Source: Mucilaginibacter phyllosphaerae (GTDB lineage Bacteria; Bacteroidota; Bacteroidia; Sphingobacteriales; Sphingobacteriaceae). From it: a stretch of 64,000 nt of DNA. Every line of letters starts with the position of its first letter. Position 1 is the first letter of the stretch. The translations under genes were made by a program, and so were the position numbers. The notes beneath the pieces are model-generated. The model searched no databases and was not told the origin of the DNA. It saw nothing but the letters and a program-made list of their open reading frames with translations. Shown one piece after another: positions 59,935 to 64,000 of this stretch. The stretch spans positions 434,001 through 498,000 of the forward strand of contig NZ_SNQG01000004.1 in NCBI RefSeq assembly GCF_004378255.1, given 5' to 3'.

Positions 59935-61254
59935 ATGAATAAGAAAGTAGCTTTTTATACACTTGGCTGTAAGCTTAATTACTCGGAGACCTCTTCTATC
60001 GGTCGCCTGTTTAATAACGCCGGTTTTGATACGGTTGATTTTACGGATACGCCCAACGTATATGTAATTAATACCTGCTCGGTAACCGAAAATGCCGATA
60101 AGAAGTGTAAAAAGATAGTTAAAGAAGCGCTGAAGATCAATCCGGCTGCTTTTATTACCATTGTAGGCTGCTATGCGCAGCTTAAACCCAAAGAGATTGC
60201 CGAAATACCCGGCGTGGATATGGTTTTGGGCGCCGCCGAAAAATTCCAGCTGGTAGATCATATTACCGACCTGACCAAAAAAACCAAAGCGGTTGTTTTA
60301 AACCAGCCCGTAAGCCATGCTAACAAATTTGTACCCTCATACTCTTTTGGCGACCGTACCCGCACGTTTTTAAAAGTGCAGGATGGCTGCGATTACTCGT
60401 GCACGTTTTGCACCATACCGCTTGCCCGTGGCAGCAGCAGAAGCGATACCATCGAAAACGTAATGAAGCAGGCCAACGAGATAGCGGCATCAGGGGTAAA
60501 AGAAATTGTGCTGACCGGGGTTAACCTGGGCGATTTCGGCATCCGGGAGGGTAAACGCGAAGACCGCTTTTTAGATCTGGTTAAAGCGCTGGACGAGGTG
60601 GAGGGCATCGAACGGATCAGGATCTCATCTATAGAGCCCAACCTGCTGAACGACCAGATCATCGCCTTTGTGGCCACATCTAAACGTTTTGTTCCGCATT
60701 TTCATATTCCGCTGCAATCCGGTTCTGATAAAATACTGGGGTTGATGCGCCGCCGTTATAAAAGAGAGTTATACGCTAATCGCGTAGCTAAAATAAAACA
60801 GCTGATGCCCAATTGCTGCATTGGTGTGGATGTGATCGTAGGTTTCCCCGGCGAAACCCGTGAGGATTTTATAGATACCTACAACTTCCTGAATGATCTG
60901 GACGTTTCTTATCTGCACGTTTTTACTTATTCGGAACGCGAAAATACGCCTGCTGCCGAAATGAGCGGCGCGGTGCCCGGTTCTGCCCGTGCCGACCGCA
61001 GTAAAATGCTGCACATCCTGTCTGACAAAAAGCGCCGTGCTTTTTACGATACCCAGATAGGCCAAACCGGCGAGGTGCTGTTTGAGGGCGATGTAAAAGA
61101 GGGCTACATGCACGGTTTTACCCGCAACTATGTTAAAGTAAAAGCCAAGTACGACCCCATACTGGTTAACGAAATAAAGACGGTGCATTTAACCGCAATT
61201 TCACCCGATGGTGATGTTGAAATAACAGAAAGCGAAGAAATATTAGTGCATTAA
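59935..61254 (+). CDS. mtaB: tRNA t6A37 methylthiotransferase
   Basis: A 439-residue radical SAM enzyme. The N-terminal UPF0004 domain (KVAFYTLGCKLNYSET) binds one [4Fe-4S] cluster, and CDYSCTFCTIPLARG holds the SAM cluster cysteines. A TRAM-like domain lies at the end. It makes ms2t6A in tRNAs reading ANN codons. Length and motifs agree with MtaB rather than MiaB or RimO. It is the first gene of a probable mtaB-lgt-IMPase unit, with gaps of 30 and 27 bases. A longer frame with TTG start is less likely. Confidence 0.92.
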   Translation: MNKKVAFYTLGCKLNYSETSSIGRLFNNAGFDTVDFTDTPNVYVINTCSVTENADKKCKKIVKEALKINPAAFITIVGCYAQLKPKEIAEIPGVDMVLGAAEKFQLVDHITDLTKKTKAVVLNQPVSHANKFVPSYSFGDRTRTFLKVQDGCDYSCTFCTIPLARGSSRSDTIENVMKQANEIAASGVKEIVLTGVNLGDFGIREGKREDRFLDLVKALDEVEGIERIRISSIEPNLLNDQIIAFVATSKRFVPHFHIPLQSGSDKILGLMRRRYKRELYANRVAKIKQLMPNCCIGVDVIVGFPGETREDFIDTYNFLNDLDVSYLHVFTYSERENTPAAEMSGAVPGSARADRSKMLHILSDKKRRAFYDTQIGQTGEVLFEGDVKEGYMHGFTRNYVKVKAKYDPILVNEIKTVHLTAISPDGDVEITESEEILVH

Positions 61255-61284
61255 CTATTATATTCGCAGCACAAATACCTGAAT

Positions 61285-62457
61285 ATGTTTCCAACCCTTT
61301 CCTCGCTGATAGAATATTTAACCGGCGTTAACATTCCGTTACCTATACAAACATTCGGCTTTTTTGTAGCTATTGCCTTTATGGCTGCCTACTGGGCCTT
61401 TACCGAGGAGTTTAAGCGTAAAGAGCAGTTAGGTTATATCCATCCGTTTGAAAAAACGATAACCGTTGGCGCGCCTATTACCCCGGGCGAACTGGCAGGT
61501 AACGCCTTGTTTGGCTTTATACTGGGCTACAAGGTGCTTGATGCCGTTTTGCATTACAGCGAATTGATTGATAACCCGCAGGATTTTCTGCTATCGTTAA
61601 AGGGCAACCTGGTGGGTGGTATTATAGTTGCCGGTTTAATGGCTTACTGGGCCTATTATGAAAATAAAAAGCAGGTTTTAGCTAAACCGGAACAACGCCG
61701 CGTTACGGTGCACACCCATGAATTAATGGGCAGCATACTTTTATGGGCGGCCATTTTTGGATTTGCAGGGGCCAAGCTGTTTAACGCTTTAGAGAACTGG
61801 GGCGAATTTATGCGCGACCCGGTTGGCATGCTGATAGGCTTTAGCGGTTTAACTTTTTATGGCGGTTTAATTTGCGGTGGGGCAGCGGTATTATACATTG
61901 CTTACAAGCACAATATTAAACCCTTAACCATGCTGGATATTGGCGGTGCCGGTATGATGCTGGCTTACGGCGTTGGCCGCGTAGGCTGCCAGATGAGCGG
62001 CGATGGCGATTGGGGCATCCCTAATCTTAAACCTAAACCAAGCTTTTTGAGCTGGGCGCCCGATTGGATGTGGAGCTTTAAATTCCCGCATAACGTGGAT
62101 ATGTCTGACCATGACAATCATATCCCCAACTGCGTAGGCAAGTTTTGTAATGAACTAAAACTATCGGTATATCCTACATCTTTCTATGAATCAGTAATTT
62201 GTATTTTATTATTCTTGATACTTTGGCAGTTACGCCATAAGTTTAAGGCGCCGGGCATTCTGTTTGGGATCTACATGATCATGGCAGGGGTAGAGCGTTT
62301 TTTGATCGAGCTGATCCGCGTAAATACCAGGTATGTAGTGGCAGGTATCTCCTTCACCCAGGCCGAAATGATCTCGGTTATTATGGTGTTGGGCGGTATA
62401 GCTTTAATTTATTTCGGTAACAAAAAGTACCGGCAAACAGGCGCTACAAACGCTTAG
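61285..62457 (+). CDS. lgt: Prolipoprotein diacylglyceryl transferase
   Basis: A 390-residue inner-membrane enzyme that adds diacylglycerol to the lipobox cysteine. [16 protein letters not shown] near 228-243 is the Lgt signature with the conserved arginine, and a second conserved stretch is FYGGLICGG. It is longer than the typical 260-290 residues because it has an extra insert of about 50 residues (244-295, including a [10 protein letters not shown] part) and an extended N-terminal region. Such long forms are common in Bacteroidota. It would process lipoproteins such as the 6365-7927 product. Confidence 0.92.
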   Translation: MFPTLSSLIEYLTGVNIPLPIQTFGFFVAIAFMAAYWAFTEEFKRKEQLGYIHPFEKTITVGAPITPGELAGNALFGFILGYKVLDAVLHYSELIDNPQDFLLSLKGNLVGGIIVAGLMAYWAYYENKKQVLAKPEQRRVTVHTHELMGSILLWAAIFGFAGAKLFNALENWGEFMRDPVGMLIGFSGLTFYGGLICGGAAVLYIAYKHNIKPLTMLDIGGAGMMLAYGVGRVGCQMSGDGDWGIPNLKPKPSFLSWAPDWMWSFKFPHNVDMSDHDNHIPNCVGKFCNELKLSVYPTSFYESVICILLFLILWQLRHKFKAPGILFGIYMIMAGVERFLIELIRVNTRYVVAGISFTQAEMISVIMVLGGIALIYFGNKKYRQTGATNA

Positions 62458-62484
62458 TATTTCATCTTAAAAAGCTTACATCAG

Positions 62485-63291
62485 ATGCAGTTGAACCACA
62501 TTATAGGGCAGGTAATTGATGTTGCTAAGGCAGCCGGGCAGTTCATCCGCCAGGAACGTAAAACGTTTGATGCGGGTAAAATTGAGTACAAAGGCCTGAA
62601 CGATCTGGTATCCTACGTAGATAAAACGGCCGAGCAAAAGATAGTTTCCGGGCTGGAATTGATACTGCCCGAAGCCGGTTTTATAACCGAAGAAAAAACA
62701 ACCACCAAAACAGGCGACCGCTATAACTGGGTTATTGACCCACTGGATGGCACTACCAACTTTATACATGGCTTGCCCACCTACTCGGTTAGTATTGCCC
62801 TGCAGGATAAAGATGAATTGGTTTTAGGCGTGGTTTACGAAGTTAATCAGGATGAATGCTTTTATGCCCATAAAGATGCACCCGCCTACTTAAATGGTGC
62901 CGAGATAAAGGTAAGCAACAAACCTACCATTGCCGATAGCCTTATTGCAACTGGTTTCCCATATTACGATTTTAGCTACCAGGAAGCCTACATCAAATTG
63001 TTTACCGAATTGATGCGCAACTGCCACGGCCTGCGCCGTATTGGATCTGCCGCGGTTGATCTGGCGTACGCCGCCGCCGGGCGTTTTGAGGCTTTTTACG
63101 AATATAATTTAAATCCCTGGGATATTGCCGCGGGCATCGTCATTGTGCAGCAGGCAGGGGGCGAAATAAGGAACTTTAAGGGCGGTTTAGAGGTGTTAAA
63201 AAGTCGTGAATTGCTGGCCACAAACGGTAAAATAACAGGGGAGATGCTGGAATATATTGAAAAGTATTTTATGGCAAATGTCAAAAAGTAA
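62485..63291 (+). CDS. Inositol monophosphatase family protein
   Basis: A 268-residue Mg-dependent phosphatase. The signature WVIDPLDGTTNFIHG near 81-95 holds the metal-binding aspartates, and NPWDIAAGIVIVQQAGG near 206-222 is the second motif. It resembles SuhB; the substrate could be inositol phosphate or another phosphorylated compound. It follows lgt by 27 bases. A terminator at 63331-63365 closes the unit. Confidence 0.9.
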   Translation: MQLNHIIGQVIDVAKAAGQFIRQERKTFDAGKIEYKGLNDLVSYVDKTAEQKIVSGLELILPEAGFITEEKTTTKTGDRYNWVIDPLDGTTNFIHGLPTYSVSIALQDKDELVLGVVYEVNQDECFYAHKDAPAYLNGAEIKVSNKPTIADSLIATGFPYYDFSYQEAYIKLFTELMRNCHGLRRIGSAAVDLAYAAAGRFEAFYEYNLNPWDIAAGIVIVQQAGGEIRNFKGGLEVLKSRELLATNGKITGEMLEYIEKYFMANVKK

Positions 63292-63330
63292 ACGTTCGTT
63301 TCTCCGATCAAAAACCTCGTAAATAGATAT

Positions 63331-63365
63331 AAAAAAGGCGGCTTGAAAATTCAAGCCGCTTTTTT
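63331..63365. terminator. Bidirectional terminator between convergent genes
   Basis: GCGGCTTGAA and TTCAAGCCGC form a 10-bp stem with a 2-base loop, with A's on one side and T's on the other, so it can end both the IMPase and NifU genes. Confidence 0.88.
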
Positions 63366-63384
63366 ATATCGGTATAACCCCAAA

Positions 63385-63945
63385 TTATAAAGCTTCGGAA
63401 ACCACTTCGGTAACTTCGGGTACCATCCTTTTAAGCAAGTTTTCGATACCCGATTTAAGGGTTACGGTAGATGACGGGCAACCACTGCATGAACCGCGAA
63501 GCTCAACAGTAACCACACCCTCGTTAAACGAACGGTAACTGATAGCGCCGCCATCCTGCTCAACAGCCGGGCGAACGTAATCATTTAGTATCTGCTGGAT
63601 CTTTATCTCCGTGTCGGTACCCTCAAAAGCTACATCGGTTTCCTGCTCAACTTCCTGAACCTTTAATTCAGATTCTACAGCACCTTTTACAAATTCCTTT
63701 AATATCGGCTGGATATCATCCCAGTCGCTGCCTTCGGTTTTGGTAACCGTTACAAAGTTGCTGGCAAAAAATACACCGTTAACAAAATTGAATTTGTACA
63801 ATTCCTTTGCAAATGGCGATTTTTCGGCACTCTCTCTTGTAGCATAATCCACGCTTCCGTTAATAAGCAACTTGTTTACAATAAACTTCATGGTTGCCGG
63901 GTTAGGGGTGGCTTCGGTATATACGCTGATATTCATGGATGTCAA
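63385..63945 (-). CDS. NifU-like Fe-S scaffold protein
   Basis: A 186-residue protein with an Nfu N-terminal domain (SVYTEATPNPATMKFI near the start) and a NifU C-terminal domain at about 110-180 with SCSGCPSS, the C-x2-C cluster site. It carries [4Fe-4S] clusters to client proteins. The window holds several such clients (CysH, sulfite reductase, MtaB). Its promoter lies near the right edge and was not resolved. Confidence 0.92.
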   Translation of the reverse strand: MTSMNISVYTEATPNPATMKFIVNKLLINGSVDYATRESAEKSPFAKELYKFNFVNGVFFASNFVTVTKTEGSDWDDIQPILKEFVKGAVESELKVQEVEQETDVAFEGTDTEIKIQQILNDYVRPAVEQDGGAISYRSFNEGVVTVELRGSCSGCPSSTVTLKSGIENLLKRMVPEVTEVVSEAL

Positions 63946-64000
63946 ATTTTTAGTATTGTTAACAAATGTAAACAGGTTTTTGATTAAAGCATCGCCCTAA

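Noticed and set aside
1..64000. Prophage, complete insertion sequence or integrated plasmid
   Set aside because: No integrase, phage structural gene, intact transposase with ends, or replication gene was seen; only the broken RAYT remains.
1..64000. tRNA or rRNA genes
   Set aside because: I looked through the intergenic spaces for T-loop GTTCGAAT-type sequences and for rRNA motifs and saw none outside the SRP RNA.

Overview
The window looks like a chromosomal segment of a Bacteroidota bacterium, most likely family Sphingobacteriaceae (Mucilaginibacter/Pedobacter type). The evidence is direct: genes lack purine-rich Shine-Dalgarno sequences, several starts are preceded by the Bacteroidota -7 box TAnnTTTG, the arginine genes use an N-acyl-ornithine carbamoyltransferase of the Bacteroides type, the E1 alpha and beta subunits are fused, and the spacers are full of short palindromic repeats. 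Nearly all genes are housekeeping or biosynthetic. I see no prophage, complete insertion sequence, CRISPR array, tRNA or rRNA. One RNA gene is present, the small SRP RNA at 29554-29661.

Layout. 1-10529: the end of an aminotransferase gene, a DUF1573 protein, a fused E1 2-oxoacid dehydrogenase, a dead toxin-antitoxin pair, a nitroreductase, two L,D-transpeptidase-type wall enzymes, DinB, HAD and MFS proteins. 10608-11374: a decayed REP-associated tyrosine transposase among its REP palindromes. 11375-16361: an aromatic amino acid operon transcribed leftward (pheA, DAHP synthase/chorismate mutase, aroA, aroC), preceded by a Phe/Tyr-rich leader peptide and attenuator. 16436-27510: proC, argB and a second arginine block (argF', argD, argC, cupin, argG, GNAT), split by an inserted NADH dehydrogenase, antiporter and PaiB group. 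27964-29661: RNA ligase-like protein, YpdA and SRP RNA. 29849-37333: a sulfate assimilation operon (sulfite reductase, cobA, a siroheme-synthase/TSUP fusion, cysH, cysD, cysN) behind a Cys-Cys-Met leader peptide and terminator. 37674-42332: arginine decarboxylase, CtlX and arginine deiminase. 42436-64000: DNA polymerase IV, an ECF sigma factor with membrane partner, a dicarboxylate symporter, rplU-rpmA, M1 peptidase, polyprenyl synthase, RNase R, UMF1-LutA, MtaB-Lgt-IMPase and NifU.

The most interesting signals are regulatory. Upstream of pheA a 21-residue leader has four Phe and four Tyr codons in nine positions. Its last codons can pair perfectly over 9 bp with the 5' arm of a following intrinsic terminator, which is the layout of a classical translation-coupled attenuator. 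Upstream of the sulfate assimilation operon a 24-residue leader carries Cys-Cys-Met and is also followed by a strong terminator. A weaker candidate with three consecutive Arg codons lies upstream of the arginine operon.

The second theme is repeat invasion. A G/C hairpin repeat sits in frame inside argC and the adjacent cupin gene and forms the 3' end of argG. An inverted-repeat segment is inserted in frame in aroA. Three large tandem arrays of palindromic units lie at about 39.4-39.9, 50.0-50.7 and 58.2-59.2 kb. In the second, one copy of the palindrome carries paired, compensatory base changes.
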